Positions 26,297 to 39,264 are shown, numbered from the stretch's first letter. The stretch is DNA of 64,000 nt from Gibbsiella quercinecans (GCF_002291425.1 NZ_CP014136.1:2108001-2172000), one strand, 5' to 3'. Made by a program: numbers and translations. The notes: a model not told the origin generated them from the sequence alone.

Positions 26297-27598
26297 TCAC
26301 AGCATGATGCTGCCCAATAAAAACCCGAACAACACCGACAGCACCACACCGATGGTGCCGGGAATAAGAAACGGATGGTTAAACACAAAGCGGCCAATGC
26401 GGGTGGTGCCGGTATCATCCATCTGCACCGCGGCCACCAACGTTGGGTAAGTGGGCAAAATAAACAGGCCGGAAACGGCGGCAAACGAGGCAATCGCCGT
26501 CAGTGGGCTGACATTCAGCGCCAACGCCATCGGCATCAGCGCCTTGGCCGTCGCCGCCTGGGAATATAATAACGCCGAGCAGAAGAAGAAGATCACCGCC
26601 AGCAGCCATGGGTGCGCTTGCACCACGCTACCCGCCGTGGCCTTAATCCAGCCGATATTGTCCTGCACAAAGGTGTCGCCCAACCAGGCTACCCCCAGAA
26701 TACAGATACTGGCGCTCATGCCGGCCTTAAACGTGCTGGAGCCCAAAATCGCATCGGTATCCACCCGGCACAGCAGGGTAATGAAGGTCGCCACACTCAG
26801 CATGATCACCAAAATCGCACTGGTGGTACTCATCAACGGCGTCTCCACCAGGCCAACGCTCGGGCTGTTGACGATCGCATAGGCCACCACGCTCAGCACG
26901 CCGAGCAAAAACAGCAACACAGAAATTTTGGCGCCGGGCTTCACGCTCTTCAGGGCATTGCCGCGCAAAGCGATCACCCCCTCTTCAAAACGTTTCTGGT
27001 AGACCGGATCGTTAGACAAACGCGCATCAAACAGCCAGCTCACCAGCAGCGCCATCAACAGTATGGCGCAGAAGGTAGAAGGAATAACCACCCCCAGCAT
27101 GCTCAGGTAGCTCACCCCGCGCCCTTCCATAACCGAAGTCATATAAACAACGGCGGCAGAAATCGGCGAAGCGGTAATGGCGATCTGGGCGGATACCACA
27201 GCGGTAGATAGCGGCCGCGAGGGCTTGATGCCCTGCTCTTTCGCCACCTCGGCAATCACCGGCAGCGCAGACAGGGAAATATTGCCCGTACCGGCAAACA
27301 GCGTCAGGATGTAAGTGACGACAGGCGCCAACACGGTAATATGCCTGGGGTTTTTACGCAGCAGCTTTTCCGTCTGCTGCACCAAAAAATCCATTCCGCC
27401 GGCAACCTGCATGGTTGAAATGGCGGCGATCACCGCCATCACAATCGAGATCACATCAAAAGGAATACTGCCCGGTTTAACGCCCATCAGCGCCAGCACC
27501 AATACGCCCAGGCCGCCGGCAAAGCCAATGCCGATACCACCCAGCCTGGCGCCCAGAAAAATCGCCAGCAGGACGATAATCAATTCCACCGCTAACAT
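26297..27598 (-). CDS. dcuA: Anaerobic C4-dicarboxylate transporter DcuA
   Basis: A 433-residue membrane antiporter beginning MLAVELIIVLLAIFLGARLG, with about ten hydrophobic segments and the DcuA/B-type GTGNISLSALPVIAEVA and KEQGIKPSRPLSTAVVSAQI. It exchanges fumarate, malate or aspartate for succinate. The second of two adjacent ATG codons was taken as start to match DcuA proteins. It follows aspA in the same direction, supplying or removing C4 acids for aspartase. Confidence 0.95.
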   Translation of the reverse strand: MLAVELIIVLLAIFLGARLGGIGIGFAGGLGVLVLALMGVKPGSIPFDVISIVMAVIAAISTMQVAGGMDFLVQQTEKLLRKNPRHITVLAPVVTYILTLFAGTGNISLSALPVIAEVAKEQGIKPSRPLSTAVVSAQIAITASPISAAVVYMTSVMEGRGVSYLSMLGVVIPSTFCAILLMALLVSWLFDARLSNDPVYQKRFEEGVIALRGNALKSVKPGAKISVLLFLLGVLSVVAYAIVNSPSVGLVETPLMSTTSAILVIMLSVATFITLLCRVDTDAILGSSTFKAGMSASICILGVAWLGDTFVQDNIGWIKATAGSVVQAHPWLLAVIFFFCSALLYSQAATAKALMPMALALNVSPLTAIASFAAVSGLFILPTYPTLVAAVQMDDTGTTRIGRFVFNHPFLIPGTIGVVLSVLFGFLLGSIML

Positions 27599-27660
27599 CA
27601 TGTTTACCCCAGGTCATCACGCAGCAAAAAGATAAAAAGTGAACATCTTGCATCGAAAAT

Positions 27661-27693
27661 AAAAAGGCACGCGATCGCGGGATGCACGTGCCT
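27661..27693 (-). terminator. Terminator-like hairpin between aspA and dcuA
   Basis: On the minus strand AGGCACG-N15-CGTGCCT is followed by TTTTATTTT, 23 bases after the aspA stop. It probably ends most aspA transcripts and lets some read through into dcuA. Confidence 0.75.
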
Positions 27694-27715
27694 AACGCAT
27701 TAGCAAAGGACTGTG

Positions 27716-29152
27716 TTATTGGCCATTTTCATCGGTATAGCGCTTGGCCTTATAGGCCGGGTGCATCAGGTTATCGACCGAGAAGATGTCATCCAGCTCC
27801 GCTTCCGTCAGCAGCCCGCGCTCCAGCACCACTTCGCGCACGCTCTTGCCGGTTTCGGCGCAGATCTTGCCCACGATGTCGCCGTTGTGGTGGCCGATGA
27901 ACGGGTTTAGATAGGTGACGATGCCGATTGAATTGAACACGTAGTGCTCGCACACCGCTTTGTTGGCAGTGATGCCATTGACGCATTTTTCCAGCAGGTT
28001 GTAGCAGGCGTTGGTGAGGATATGAATGGATTCGAACATCGCCTGGCCGATCACCGGCTCCATCACGTTCAACTGCAACTGGCCGGCTTCGGCCGCCATG
28101 GTCACGCAGCTGTCGTTGCCGATCACCTTAAAGCACACCTGGTTCACCACTTCCGGCACCACCGGGTTGACCTTGGCCGGCATGATCGATGAGCCCGCCT
28201 GCAACTGCGGCAGGTTGATTTCGTTCAGCCCGGCGCGCGGGCCAGAAGACAGCAGCCGCAGATCGTTACAGATTTTCGATAGCTTCACCGCCAGCCGCTT
28301 GAGCGCGCTGTGCACCATCACGTAGGCCCCGCAGTCCGAGGTGGCTTCGATCAGATCTTCCGCCGGCACCACCGGCAGGTTGCTGACTTCCGCCAGTTTC
28401 TGCACCGCCAGGTGCTGGTAGCCTTCCGGGGTGTTCAGCGCCGTGCCGATCGCCGTCGCCCCCAGGTTCACTTCCAGCAGCAGCTCTGCGGTGCGCTGCA
28501 GGTTGCGCACCTCTTCATTCAGCAGCACGGCAAAGGCCTTGAACTCCTGGCCCAGCGTCATCGGCACTGCATCCTGCAACTGGGTGCGCCCCATCTTCAG
28601 AATGGTGGCGAACTCCTGCGCCTTGCGCGCAAAGCCTTCACGCAGTTCATTGATGGCATCCATCAGTTTGAGGATCGAGGCATAGACGGCAATGCGAAAA
28701 CCGGTGGGGTACGCATCGTTGGTGGACTGGCTCTGGTTGAGGTGATCGTTGGGGTTCAGGTATTGGTACTCCCCCTTCTGGTGGCCCATCAGCTCCAGGC
28801 CGATATTCGCCAGCACTTCATTGGTGTTCATGTTGAGCGAGGTACCCGCCCCGCCCTGGAACACATCCACCGGGAACTGATCCATGCACTTGCCGTTATC
28901 CAGCACTTCATCACAGGCGCGGATGATGATATCGGCGATATTGCGCGGGATGGCTTTCAGCTCTTTGTTCGCCAGGGCGGCAGCTTTTTTCACCATCACC
29001 ATGCCGCGCACAAACTCCGGGACATCGCTGATTTTGCTGTTGCTGATATAAAAGTTTTCAATCGCACGCAGGGTATGAATGCCGTAATAGGCCTCTGCGG
29101 GGACTTCGCGGGTGCCGAGCAGATCTTCTTCGATACGAATGTTGTTTGACAT
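27716..29152 (-). CDS. aspA: Aspartate ammonia-lyase (aspartase)
   Basis: A 478-residue fumarase/aspartase-family enzyme that converts aspartate to fumarate and ammonia. Seen: the N-terminus [20 protein letters not shown], the [11 protein letters not shown] and [10 protein letters not shown] substrate motifs, and the family signature [20 protein letters not shown] with the catalytic Ser. It is followed by dcuA, the usual pair for C4-dicarboxylate metabolism under oxygen limitation. A CRP-like site lies upstream. Confidence 0.97.
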   Translation of the reverse strand: MSNNIRIEEDLLGTREVPAEAYYGIHTLRAIENFYISNSKISDVPEFVRGMVMVKKAAALANKELKAIPRNIADIIIRACDEVLDNGKCMDQFPVDVFQGGAGTSLNMNTNEVLANIGLELMGHQKGEYQYLNPNDHLNQSQSTNDAYPTGFRIAVYASILKLMDAINELREGFARKAQEFATILKMGRTQLQDAVPMTLGQEFKAFAVLLNEEVRNLQRTAELLLEVNLGATAIGTALNTPEGYQHLAVQKLAEVSNLPVVPAEDLIEATSDCGAYVMVHSALKRLAVKLSKICNDLRLLSSGPRAGLNEINLPQLQAGSSIMPAKVNPVVPEVVNQVCFKVIGNDSCVTMAAEAGQLQLNVMEPVIGQAMFESIHILTNACYNLLEKCVNGITANKAVCEHYVFNSIGIVTYLNPFIGHHNGDIVGKICAETGKSVREVVLERGLLTEAELDDIFSVDNLMHPAYKAKRYTDENGQ

Positions 29153-29291
29153 GAGGGCCTTCTCTATGTTGCTGCCGAGTGGATGACGTGCATTTCTGTA
29201 TAACTAATTATATTGCCAGAGGCGATAAACACCGGAGTATTGTTTTAACAGCTTTCGACAATCAAGATCATATGCTGCTTTGAAACAAATT

Positions 29292-29308
29292 AGTGAATCC
29301 AGATCACT
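29292..29308. promoter_or_regulatory. CRP-like site upstream of aspA
   Basis: AGTGAATCCAGATCACT has the two-fold symmetry GTGA-N6-TCAC of CRP sites and lies about 140 bases before aspA. AspA and dcuA are known CRP/FNR-controlled genes in E. coli. No convincing FNR box was found. Confidence 0.5.
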
Positions 29309-29593
29309 ATCTGGCGCTCCAACCGGTGCCCTCTTTACATTCTGTGAGCTGTTTCACGCCCGGCGAGGCCAACCTGTTGAAAAAAGACGCTATACCCAGA
29401 TCTTGTCTATGGTTAATAGCGTGGGCGGCTGCGGCGGCAACAAATCCTCCGGCGCAGTAATAAAAACGGCCGCTTGGTTGAAATACCGGTACGGGATCCC
29501 CACTCTAGTAAAATCGGCCCCTGCTTCGGGCCCCACTTTTTCGCGTATGCGCCACCGCGCGGGTGCGCAGATTCCATATAATAGGAGAGCACT

Positions 29594-30082
29594 GTGCGCT
29601 GGTTACCCTTCTTGCTGATATTTCTGTTGGTTTACATAGAAATATCCTTATTTATCAAAGTCGCCGCAGTCCTTGGCGTTGCAGTCACCCTGCTGCTGGT
29701 GATTTTCACCTCCTGCGTCGGCGTTTCGCTGGTGCGCAACCAAGGCGTCAAAACCTTTGTGCAGATGCAGCAGAAGCTGGCCGCGGGCGAAAGCCCAGCA
29801 GCAGAGATGGTGAAAAGCGTGTCGCTGGTGTTGGCCGGTTTCCTGCTGTTGGTGCCCGGTTTCTTTACCGATTTCCTCGGCCTGCTGCTGTTGCTGCCGC
29901 CGGTTCAGAAATCCCTGACGCTGAAGCTGATGCCGCATCTTTCCGTTTACCGTCCCGGCGGCTGGGGCGGTGGCGCCGCCAACGGCAACACCTTCGACGG
30001 TGAATTTCAGCGCAAAGACCACGATGGCCACCTGCTTGATCACCAGCCGGACGATCACAATAAACGTAACGACGATCGCTAA
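29594..30082 (+). CDS. fxsA: FxsA membrane protein
   Basis: A 162-residue inner-membrane protein with three or four hydrophobic segments, starting at GTG (AGGAGAG upstream). The conserved VAAVLGVAVTLLLVIFTSCV and LVPGFFTDFLGLLLLLPPV patterns identify FxsA, which in E. coli suppresses F-exclusion of phage T7. The tail is hydrophilic and rich in His, Asp and Asn. It is located between aspA and groS as in E. coli. Confidence 0.93.
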   Translation: MRWLPFLLIFLLVYIEISLFIKVAAVLGVAVTLLLVIFTSCVGVSLVRNQGVKTFVQMQQKLAAGESPAAEMVKSVSLVLAGFLLLVPGFFTDFLGLLLLLPPVQKSLTLKLMPHLSVYRPGGWGGGAANGNTFDGEFQRKDHDGHLLDHQPDDHNKRNDDR

Positions 30083-30213
30083 TCGCCCACAGCCATAATC
30101 CCCGCGCCAGCGGGGATCCTCCCGCCCTGGCGGCCCCACCGGCCCGCGAACCGTTTCTTTTATGGCCGTAGCGCCGAATGTCGCTCAAAAGCAAAATTTT
30201 TTTGATCTCCCCC

Positions 30214-30241
30214 CTTGAAGCCGGTTGGAATGCCCCCATTT
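30214..30241 (+). promoter_or_regulatory. Heat-shock (sigma-32) promoter of groSL
   Basis: CTTGAA (30214-30219), 14 bases, CCCCATTT (30234-30241): a near-perfect sigma-32 promoter, about 80 bases before groS. This explains heat induction of the chaperonin operon. Confidence 0.88.
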
Positions 30242-30322
30242 CAAATCTCAACAACGCCGGTAATACACGATCGGCACATTAACCTAAAACCTGATACAGA
30301 CCTTCTTACAGGAGAGCGTTCA

Positions 30323-30616
30323 ATGAGTATTCGTCCATTGCATGACCGCGTTATCGTCAAGCGTAAAGAAGTTGAATCAAAATCTGCTGGCGGCATCGTA
30401 CTAACGGGCTCTGCAGCGGGTAAATCTACTCGTGGTGAAGTGGTCGCCGTTGGCAAAGGGCGCGTTCTTGAAAACGGCAGCACCCAACCACTGGATGTTA
30501 AAGTCGGCGATATCGTGATTTTCAACGACGGTTACGGCGTTAAAGCAGAGAAGATCGACAATGAAGAAGTGTTGATCATGTCCGAAAGCGACATTCTGGC
30601 AATTGTTGAAGCGTAA
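30323..30616 (+). CDS. groS: Co-chaperonin GroES
   Basis: A 97-residue GroES, the seven-fold lid of GroEL. The mobile loop ([20 protein letters not shown]) that docks on GroEL and the C-terminal [16 protein letters not shown] are intact. Start at 30323 ([10 protein letters not shown]) after AGGAGAG. It is transcribed from the sigma-32 promoter with groL 45 bases downstream. Confidence 0.98.
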   Translation: MSIRPLHDRVIVKRKEVESKSAGGIVLTGSAAGKSTRGEVVAVGKGRVLENGSTQPLDVKVGDIVIFNDGYGVKAEKIDNEEVLIMSESDILAIVEA

Positions 30617-30640
30617 TCTCGCTTTTATCTTTGACTCTGA

Positions 30641-32308
<1,668 letters not shown>

Positions 32309-32336
32309 TCAAGCCCCACACCCTGGTGTGAGATCG

Positions 32337-32372
32337 AATGCCAGTCAGTGAATGCTGACTGGCATTTTTTTA
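32337..32372 (+). terminator. groSL terminator
   Basis: Arms AATGCCAGTCAG / CTGACTGGCATT (12 bp, 6-base loop) are followed by a T-run, 28 bases after the groL stop. A strong intrinsic terminator. Confidence 0.93.
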
Positions 32373-32605
32373 TGCGCCACGCCGCCCCTTCCCGCCTGCA
32401 ACACGCTTGTGCCGCCACCAAGCGGTTTTTTCATGTTGCGTGCGCTACCACTCGGCATTTGATGATATTTTTACCGGCAGGGCGGATTTAGCGTGTAAAC
32501 TGATACACCATCGGCCGTCACTCAAGACGTTTGGCCAAGTAATACGGCAACACATGCTTAAGGGATAGAACTTTGCTTAATTCTCAATGTGATATGGGGA
32601 AGAAG

Positions 32606-32950
32606 ATGCGGATTAAAGCCTTACTGGGTCTTTCGGCAGCCATGCTGCTGGCAGGTTGCACCACCACGAATACGCTGACGGCAGCGGGTCAGCAGGTTAA
32701 ATTTACCGATGCCAAACCGGCGGCAGAGTGCCGGTTGGTTGGCGAAGTCACCGGTACACAGAGCAACTGGCTGTCTGGCAGCGATGCTGAAAGCACCGGC
32801 CTGCGCGGCGCAGCGAACGATCTGCGCAACAAAGCCGCAGAGCTGGGTGGTAACGTCATCTATGGCGCTAACAGCCCAAGCCAAAACCTGCTGTCGAGCT
32901 TTGCCCCGCTGGACAGCAAAATGGTCGGCCAGGTCTACAAGTGCCCATAG
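32606..32950 (+). CDS. yjeI: DUF4156 lipoprotein YjeI
   Basis: A 114-residue lipoprotein: signal peptide MRIKALLGLSAAMLLAGC with the lipobox Cys, then the conserved QSNWLSG, LRGAANDLRNKAAELGGNVI and C-terminal VGQVYKC of the YjeI family. The ATG at 32606 was chosen because the signal peptide begins there and GGGGA lies five bases away; two earlier in-frame ATGs would add a hydrophilic prefix. Located after groL as in E. coli. Function unknown. Confidence 0.9.
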   Translation: MRIKALLGLSAAMLLAGCTTTNTLTAAGQQVKFTDAKPAAECRLVGEVTGTQSNWLSGSDAESTGLRGAANDLRNKAAELGGNVIYGANSPSQNLLSSFAPLDSKMVGQVYKCP

Positions 32951-32970
32951 CCTGCCGTTAGCCGCCACAA

Positions 32971-33011
32971 AAACGCCCCTTTCCTGATAGCAGCAAAGGG
33001 GCGTTTGTTTT
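32971..33011. terminator. Bidirectional terminator between yjeI and actP
   Basis: Arms AAACGCCCCTTT / AAAGGGGCGTTT are followed by TGTTTTT on the plus strand and preceded by an A-rich run, so it can serve both convergent genes. Confidence 0.85.
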
Positions 33012-33026
33012 TGGTCTGGCGGCGGG

Positions 33027-34679
33027 TTAATGCGCGCTGCTTTGGGAGATCCCCAGCCCGGTTTGCGAACGCACAAACTGCGAACGGAAGCGCACCCGTT
33101 CTTGCTGGCCCGCCAGCGAACCATCCGTCACCGAGAAGAACCAGGTGCCGATAAACGCCACCAGCATGGAAAACAGCGCCGGATACTCATAGGGGTAGAT
33201 CGCTTTTTCATGGCCCAGGATCTGCACCCAAATGGTCGGGCCCAGGATCATCAGGATCACCGCCGTCAGCAGCCCCAGCCAGCCGCCAATCATCGCGCCC
33301 CGCGTCGTCAGCCGCGACCAATACATAGAAAGAATGATAATCGGGAAGTTACAGCTGGCGGCGATAGAAAACGCCAGGCCCACCATAAAGGCGATATTCT
33401 GCTTCTCGAACAAGATCCCCAGCGCGATCGCGACGATCCCCAACACCAGCACCGTGATCTTCGACACCTTCAGTTCATCACGTTCCGTCGCTTTACCATC
33501 TTTGATCACGCTGGCGTACAGATCGTGAGAAACCGCCGACGCGCCGGCCAACGTCAAACCAGCCACCACCGCCAGAATGGTGGCAAACGCCACCGCCGAG
33601 ATAAAGCCCAGGAAGAAGTTGCCGCCCACCGCATTGGCCAGGTGCACCGCCGCCATATTGGTGCCGCCCAGCAGCGCGCCGGTGGCATCCTTGAAGGCCG
33701 GGTTACCGCTCACCAGCAGAATGGCGCCGAAGCCGATAATAAAGGTCAGAATATAGAAGTAGCCAATAAAACCGGTGGCGTAGAACACACTTTTGCGCGC
33801 TTCCTTGGCATCGTTAACGGTGAAAAAGCGCATCAGGATATGCGGCAGCCCTGCGGTGCCGAACATCAATGCCAACCCCAGCGACAGCGCCGAGATCGGA
33901 TCGGAAACCAGGCCGCCAGGGCTCATGATGGCACTGCCCTTCGGGTGCACCTTCACCGCTTCGGCGAACAGCGCATTGAAGTCAAAGTTCACCGATTTCA
34001 TCACCATCAGCGCCATAAAGCTGGCCCCGGCCAGCAGCAATACGGCTTTGATGATCTGCACCCAGGTGGTGGCCAGCATGCCGCCGAACAACACGTACAG
34101 CACCATCAGAATGCCCACCAGGATCACCGCCACATGGTAGTTCAGGCCAAACAGCAATTCGATCAGCTTACCGGCACCCACCATCTGCGCGATCAGATAC
34201 AACGCCACCACCACCAGCGAGCCGCAGGCGGATAGCGAGCGGATCGGTTTTTGTCGCAACCGGTAGGAAGCCACATCGGCAAAGGTATAGCGCCCCAGGT
34301 TGCGCAGGCGTTCAGCAATCAAAAACAGGATTATCGGCCAGCCGATCAAAAAGCCGATGGAATAGATCAGGCCGTCGTAGCCCGAGGTATAGACCAGGGC
34401 GGAAATCCCCAGGAACGATGCCGCCGACATAAAGTCGCCGGCAATCGCCAGGCCATTCTGAAAGCCGGTGATGCGGCCGCCGGCGGTGTAATAATCCTGG
34501 CGCGAACGCGTGCGTTTGGAAGCCCAATAGGTGATATACAGCGTGGCGCCGACAAACAACAGGAACATCGCAATCGCCTGAATGTTCAGCGGCTGGCGCT
34601 GCACCGCGCCGCCAATCGCATCCGCACAGGCGGCGCCCGGCAGGCCGACCAATACGGCGGCAGAGAACAGGCGCTTCAT
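33027..34679 (-). CDS. actP: Acetate/glycolate permease ActP (sodium:solute symporter)
   Basis: A 550-residue SSS-family symporter with a cleavable-looking N-terminus and 13 or so membrane segments. Conserved stretches such as SDYYTAGG-like [39 protein letters not shown] and [13 protein letters not shown] closely follow E. coli ActP. It imports acetate for the Acs enzyme encoded two genes upstream. It overlaps yjcH by 4 bases. Confidence 0.96.
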   Translation of the reverse strand: MKRLFSAAVLVGLPGAACADAIGGAVQRQPLNIQAIAMFLLFVGATLYITYWASKRTRSRQDYYTAGGRITGFQNGLAIAGDFMSAASFLGISALVYTSGYDGLIYSIGFLIGWPIILFLIAERLRNLGRYTFADVASYRLRQKPIRSLSACGSLVVVALYLIAQMVGAGKLIELLFGLNYHVAVILVGILMVLYVLFGGMLATTWVQIIKAVLLLAGASFMALMVMKSVNFDFNALFAEAVKVHPKGSAIMSPGGLVSDPISALSLGLALMFGTAGLPHILMRFFTVNDAKEARKSVFYATGFIGYFYILTFIIGFGAILLVSGNPAFKDATGALLGGTNMAAVHLANAVGGNFFLGFISAVAFATILAVVAGLTLAGASAVSHDLYASVIKDGKATERDELKVSKITVLVLGIVAIALGILFEKQNIAFMVGLAFSIAASCNFPIIILSMYWSRLTTRGAMIGGWLGLLTAVILMILGPTIWVQILGHEKAIYPYEYPALFSMLVAFIGTWFFSVTDGSLAGQQERVRFRSQFVRSQTGLGISQSSAH

Positions 34680-34987
34680 GGCTTCACCTCACGCAGAATT
34701 TCGGCCGTCAGGCGATCAAATTCGCCGTTGGCGCGGAACACATACACGCCGGTGAGGACAAAGGAAATGACAATCAGCCCAACGCCGATGGGAATGCCGC
34801 GGGTAATGGTGGAGCCGGCGGCGATCGGCGTGCCAAGCCACTGTGGGTTGAAAGCGATCAGCAAGATGAAGCCGACGTACAAGGCCAGCGTAATCAACGA
34901 AAGCAGCCAGGCAAAGCGGCTGCGTTTGCGTACCAGCGCCTGAAAGCGCGGGTTTGCCTCAATGCCTTGATAAATGCCGTCATTCAT
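34676..34987 (-). CDS. yjcH: DUF485 membrane protein YjcH
   Basis: A 103-residue inner-membrane protein with two hydrophobic segments ([19 protein letters not shown] and [19 protein letters not shown]) and the DUF485 pattern [16 protein letters not shown]. It sits between acs and actP as in E. coli and is thought to be an accessory subunit of ActP; its biochemical role is not established. Confidence 0.93.
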   Translation of the reverse strand: MNDGIYQGIEANPRFQALVRKRSRFAWLLSLITLALYVGFILLIAFNPQWLGTPIAAGSTITRGIPIGVGLIVISFVLTGVYVFRANGEFDRLTAEILREVKP

Positions 34988-35080
34988 CAGAATTTCTCCA
35001 GTCGGTATTGATAAGCACAGCGCGCTTCACGGCCATTCAGCAACCACACCGGCTTGCTGAACGGCCATCGGCGGCAAAAG

Positions 35081-37039
35081 TTATGATGGAACTTTCATTG
35101 ATTGTTTTTCTTCCAGCAGCTTGTCGACCACCGCAGGATCCGCCAGCGTAGAGGTATCCCCCAGGTTGCTGGTGTCGCCGGCGGCGATTTTGCGCAGGAT
35201 GCGGCGCATGATCTTGCCAGAGCGGGTTTTGGGCAGTGAATCTGTCCAGTGGAGAACGTCCGGCGTGGCGATGGGGCCGATCTCTTCCCGCACCCAGTTG
35301 CGCACTTCGGCATACAGCTCCGGCGAGGGCTCCTCACCGTGGTTTAGCGTGATGTAGGCATAAATCGCCTGGCCCTTAATGCTGTGTGGGATGCCCACCA
35401 CCGCGGCCTCGGCGATTTTGGGGTGGGCGACCAGCGCGGATTCGATTTCCGCCGTGCCGAGCCGGTGGCCGGAAACGTTGAGCACGTCATCCACCCGCCC
35501 GGTGATCCAGTAATAGCCGTCTTCGTCACGGCGGGCACCGTCACCGCTGAAGTACATGCCCTTGAAGGTGGAGAAATAGGTCTGTTCAAAGCGATCGTGG
35601 TCGCCAAACAGGCTGCGGGCCTGGCCGGGCCAGGAATCGGTGATCACCAGGTTACCTTCGCACGCCCCTTCCTGCGGCGTGCCGCTATTATCGACCAGCG
35701 CCGGCTGCACGCCAAAGAACGGCCGCGTGGCCGAACCGGCTTTTAATTCCGTCGCCCCCGGCAGCGGGGTGATCATGAAGCCGCCGGTTTCCGTTTGCCA
35801 CCAGGTATCGACAATCGGGCATTTGCCGTTGCCGATCTTCTCGTAGTACCACTCCCAGGCTTCCGGGTTGATCGGCTCGCCCACCGAGCCCATGATGCGC
35901 AGCGAATCGCGCGTGGTGCCTTCAATGGCCTTGTCGCCCTCCGCCATCAGGGCGCGGATCGCCGTCGGCGCGGTATAAAGAATATTCACCTGATGCTTGT
36001 CGACGATTTGCGCCAGGCGGTTAACGCCCGGGTAATTTGGCACGCCCTCGAACATCAGCGAGATAGCGCCGCAGGCCAAGGGGCCATACAGCAGGTAGCT
36101 GTGGCCGGTCACCCAACCCACGTCGGCGGTGCACCAGTAAATATCGCCGTCATGGTAATCAAAAACATACTTGAAGGTCATGGCGGCATACACCAGATAG
36201 CCGCCGGTGGTATGCAGCACCCCTTTTGGCTTGCCGGTCGAGCCGGAGGTATACAGGATGAACAACGGATCTTCCGCGTTCATCTCTTCCGCCGGGCAAT
36301 CGGCGGAGACGCCCTGCACCAGCTCGTGCCACCACAGATCGCGCCCTTGCTGCCAGTAGCCCGGCTTCGCGGTGCGCTGGAACACCACCACATTGCTGAC
36401 GCTGGTCACACCCGGTTTTTTCAGGGCGTCGTCGACGTTCTTTTTCAGCGGCACCGCGCGCCCGGCGCGCAGCCCTTCATCGGCGGTGATCACCAGCCTG
36501 GCGTTGGAATCGATAATACGGCCGGCCACCGCTTCAGGTGAAAAGCCGCCGAAGATCACGGAGTGCACCGCGCCGATACGCGCACAGGCCAGCATCGCCA
36601 CCGCCGCTTCCGGCACCATCGGCATATAAATGGCAACCACATCGCCCTTTTTGACCCCCAGCTTTTTCAGCACGTTGGCAAACTGGCAGACATCGTGGTG
36701 CAACTGTTGATAAGTGACCTTTTTTGACTGCGCCGGATCGTCGCCTTCCCAGATAATCGCCGTTTGGTCGCCGCGGGTTGCCAGATGGCGATCCAGACAG
36801 TTGGCCGCCAGGTTCAGCGTGCCGTCCTCAAACCAACGGATGCTGATGTGCCCCGGATCAAACGACGTATTCTTTACCCTGGTATAAGGCTTAATCCAAT
36901 CAAGGATCTTGCCGTGTTCGCGCCAAAAAGCCGCCGGATCTTGCACAGACTGTTGATAATACTGTTGATATTGCTCTGGGTTGAGCAAAGTGCGCGCCGC
37001 AATGGCTGAAGGGATAGCGTGTTTATGCAATTGGCTCAT
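35081..37039 (-). CDS. acs: Acetyl-CoA synthetase
   Basis: A 652-residue AMP-forming acetyl-CoA synthetase that scavenges acetate. The P-loop-like [14 protein letters not shown] (A3), the substrate region [13 protein letters not shown] (A5) and the C-terminal Lys in [13 protein letters not shown], the site of regulatory acetylation, are present. It heads the acs-yjcH-actP operon, which takes up and activates acetate after sugar is exhausted. Confidence 0.98.
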   Translation of the reverse strand: MSQLHKHAIPSAIAARTLLNPEQYQQYYQQSVQDPAAFWREHGKILDWIKPYTRVKNTSFDPGHISIRWFEDGTLNLAANCLDRHLATRGDQTAIIWEGDDPAQSKKVTYQQLHHDVCQFANVLKKLGVKKGDVVAIYMPMVPEAAVAMLACARIGAVHSVIFGGFSPEAVAGRIIDSNARLVITADEGLRAGRAVPLKKNVDDALKKPGVTSVSNVVVFQRTAKPGYWQQGRDLWWHELVQGVSADCPAEEMNAEDPLFILYTSGSTGKPKGVLHTTGGYLVYAAMTFKYVFDYHDGDIYWCTADVGWVTGHSYLLYGPLACGAISLMFEGVPNYPGVNRLAQIVDKHQVNILYTAPTAIRALMAEGDKAIEGTTRDSLRIMGSVGEPINPEAWEWYYEKIGNGKCPIVDTWWQTETGGFMITPLPGATELKAGSATRPFFGVQPALVDNSGTPQEGACEGNLVITDSWPGQARSLFGDHDRFEQTYFSTFKGMYFSGDGARRDEDGYYWITGRVDDVLNVSGHRLGTAEIESALVAHPKIAEAAVVGIPHSIKGQAIYAYITLNHGEEPSPELYAEVRNWVREEIGPIATPDVLHWTDSLPKTRSGKIMRRILRKIAAGDTSNLGDTSTLADPAVVDKLLEEKQSMKVPS

Positions 37040-37876
37040 AGCTTTTCTCCTTGAAGTTGTTAATGATATGTCAACTTAAGGTTAATGGTAGTTTGCTACG
37101 AGTCTTTGTTTCTTTTTTGAGCGGTAGATCACGCAACGAATATGCTGATTTTCAACACGCTACCGGTACGCTGTGGCTGCCGACAAGACAACCGTATCAA
37201 TGCCTTGCACCCTGCAGCGGAACACGCCAGGGCTATTCTGGCCGCATGAATAATTGCCGATAGGCTATTTAATCCGGAAGTGTGCTGAATATTAAAACGC
37301 ACCGTGCCGGTTTTATGCACACGGCTATTTATTAATCAATTTTCCGACAAGCAGGCTATTAAAAAATACCCCCTACAATCTGGTTAAATAATAAACCAAG
37401 GTAATTTAATAAAGTTTAATAAGGATAAAAAACAACCAGAACAGACCTTCACGTGAGGATAAAAAGGCTAACTGCGCGCGGTAATAAAACAAAAAATTAA
37501 CAATAAACAAACAAACCGCAGAGACTAAATATGCATTTTAACCGCAGAATAACGCAAATTTATTTCGCTTACAAAATAAACAAACCGGTCGCCTTGATAT
37601 TCATTAATTATAAAGTTATGTTTTTAATAACAGATAGTTATGTAGAGCGCGATTTTTCTGCGGCAAATTTACCACGTTGCCACGCCGTTACCACGAATAA
37701 AACAAGTCTTGCAGAAACCGCCGTTCAGATGGTAAAGATTTATACTGCGCCACACGAAGGGCAGGTGAGCGCGGAGTTCGAATTAACATAAGCCTGTATC
37801 AAATGATTAAGTATTCCATCCGGAATGCGGCGCCCGCTGCATATTCTGGATGGGGTCATTGAGGACTTTTTTGGGT
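37040..37876. other. Divergent regulatory region between acs and gltP, no gene
   Basis: An AT-rich 837-base gap. Short frames (for example 37531-37791) lack a ribosome site and family resemblance. In E. coli acs is controlled by CRP and IHF from this gap, but no site was clear enough here to call. Confidence 0.5.
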
Positions 37877-39193
37877 ATGAAAAATGTAAAAATTAGCCTG
37901 GCTTGGCAAATTCTGATCGCACTGATATTAGGTGTTATCGTTGGAGCAGTGCTGCATAATCAGGCCGAATCCCGGGAGTGGCTGGTCAGTAATATCCTTA
38001 GCCCGGCAGGGGATATTTTTATTCGGCTGATCAAAATGATTGTTGTGCCAATCGTTATTTCCACGCTGATTGTGGGAATTGCCGGCGTTGGCGACACCAA
38101 GAAACTTGGCCGCATCGGGTTGAAAACCATTCTTTATTTCGAAGTGATCACCACCTTCGCCATTGTGGTGGGGCTGACGCTGGCCAATGTTTTTCAACCC
38201 GGTCACGGTATCGATATGTCGACGTTGAGCACCGTCGATATCTCACAATATGAAAAAACCACCGAGCAGGTGCAAAGCGGCTCGCACAGCCTGGTGGTGA
38301 CCATTCTTTCGCTGATCCCGTCGAACGTGTTCGCTTCCATTGCGAAAGGCGACATGCTGCCGATCATTTTCTTCTCGGTGCTGTTTGGCCTGGGGCTGTC
38401 ATCCTTGCCAAAACAAACCAAAGAACCGCTGCTGAACGTGTTCAAAGCGGTTTCGGAGAGCATGTTCAAAGTCACCCACATGATCATGCGTTATGCGCCG
38501 ATCGGGGTGTTTGGCCTGATCTCGGTGACGGTAGCCAACTTCGGCTTTGCTTCGCTGCTGCCGCTGGCAAAACTGGTGGTGCTGGTTTACGTGGCCATCG
38601 CCTTCTTCGCCCTGGTGGTGTTGGGCATCGTGGCGCGGCTGTGCAAACTGCGCGTCTGGACGCTGATCCGCATTCTGAAAGACGAACTGATCCTGGCCTA
38701 CTCCACCGCCAGCTCTGAAACGGTGCTGCCACGCATCATCGAGAAAATGGAAGCCTACGGCGCCCCGAAAGCGATCACCAGCTTTGTGGTGCCGACCGGT
38801 TATTCATTCAACCTGGATGGTTCTACGCTATACCAAAGTATCGCGGCAATCTTCATCGCCCAGCTGTATGGCATCGAGCTATCCCTGGGGCAAGAGATTC
38901 TCCTGGTGCTGACGTTAATGGTCACCTCGAAAGGGATTGCCGGCGTGCCAGGCGTGTCCTTCGTGGTGCTGCTCGCCACGCTGGGCAGCGTGGGCATTCC
39001 GCTGGAAGGCCTGGCGTTCATCGCCGGCGTCGATCGTATTATGGATATGGCGCGTACCGCCCTGAACGTGATCGGTAATGCGCTGGCCGTGCTGGTCATC
39101 GCCAAGTGGGAAGGCCAGTTCGACAGCGAAAAAGCGCTCGCTTACGAGAAATCGTTTTTATCCGGTGAAGCCAAACCGGTGAACCAGGCTTAA
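37877..39193 (+). CDS. gltP: Proton-coupled glutamate/aspartate symporter GltP
   Basis: A 438-residue dicarboxylate/amino-acid:cation symporter (DAACS). Seen: the N-terminus MKNVKISLAWQILIALILG, the serine-rich loop region AYSTASSETVLPR, the VPTGYSFNLDGSTLYQ motif and the VTSKGIAGVPG helical-hairpin motif, all part of the substrate site. GltP is the Na+-independent glutamate/aspartate importer. The ATG at 37877 was chosen to match GltP proteins; an upstream frame starting nine codons earlier would be unusual. Confidence 0.95.
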   Translation: MKNVKISLAWQILIALILGVIVGAVLHNQAESREWLVSNILSPAGDIFIRLIKMIVVPIVISTLIVGIAGVGDTKKLGRIGLKTILYFEVITTFAIVVGLTLANVFQPGHGIDMSTLSTVDISQYEKTTEQVQSGSHSLVVTILSLIPSNVFASIAKGDMLPIIFFSVLFGLGLSSLPKQTKEPLLNVFKAVSESMFKVTHMIMRYAPIGVFGLISVTVANFGFASLLPLAKLVVLVYVAIAFFALVVLGIVARLCKLRVWTLIRILKDELILAYSTASSETVLPRIIEKMEAYGAPKAITSFVVPTGYSFNLDGSTLYQSIAAIFIAQLYGIELSLGQEILLVLTLMVTSKGIAGVPGVSFVVLLATLGSVGIPLEGLAFIAGVDRIMDMARTALNVIGNALAVLVIAKWEGQFDSEKALAYEKSFLSGEAKPVNQA

Positions 39194-39211
39194 CCGGCCC
39201 CGGGAAGACAA

Positions 39212-39241
39212 AACCCGCCTCTCATCAAGGCGGGTTTTTTT
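39212..39241 (+). terminator. gltP terminator
   Basis: AACCCGCCT / AGGCGGGTT with a short loop followed by a T-run, 18 bases after the gltP stop. Confidence 0.92.
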
Positions 39242-39264
39242 ATGCGCCGGCCCGGCTCCCGGCT

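Noticed and set aside
28310..29149. A 279-codon open frame opposite aspA
   Set aside because: Antisense shadow; aspA is unambiguous.
29280..29618. A 112-codon frame upstream of fxsA
   Set aside because: Runs through the aspA-fxsA control region, contains the CRP-like site, and shows no family pattern.
33030..34235. A 401-codon open frame opposite actP
   Set aside because: Shadow of actP, rich in Gln, Arg and His with no domain pattern.
37531..37791. An 86-codon frame between acs and gltP
   Set aside because: AT-rich, no ribosome site, no motif; lies in a known regulatory gap.
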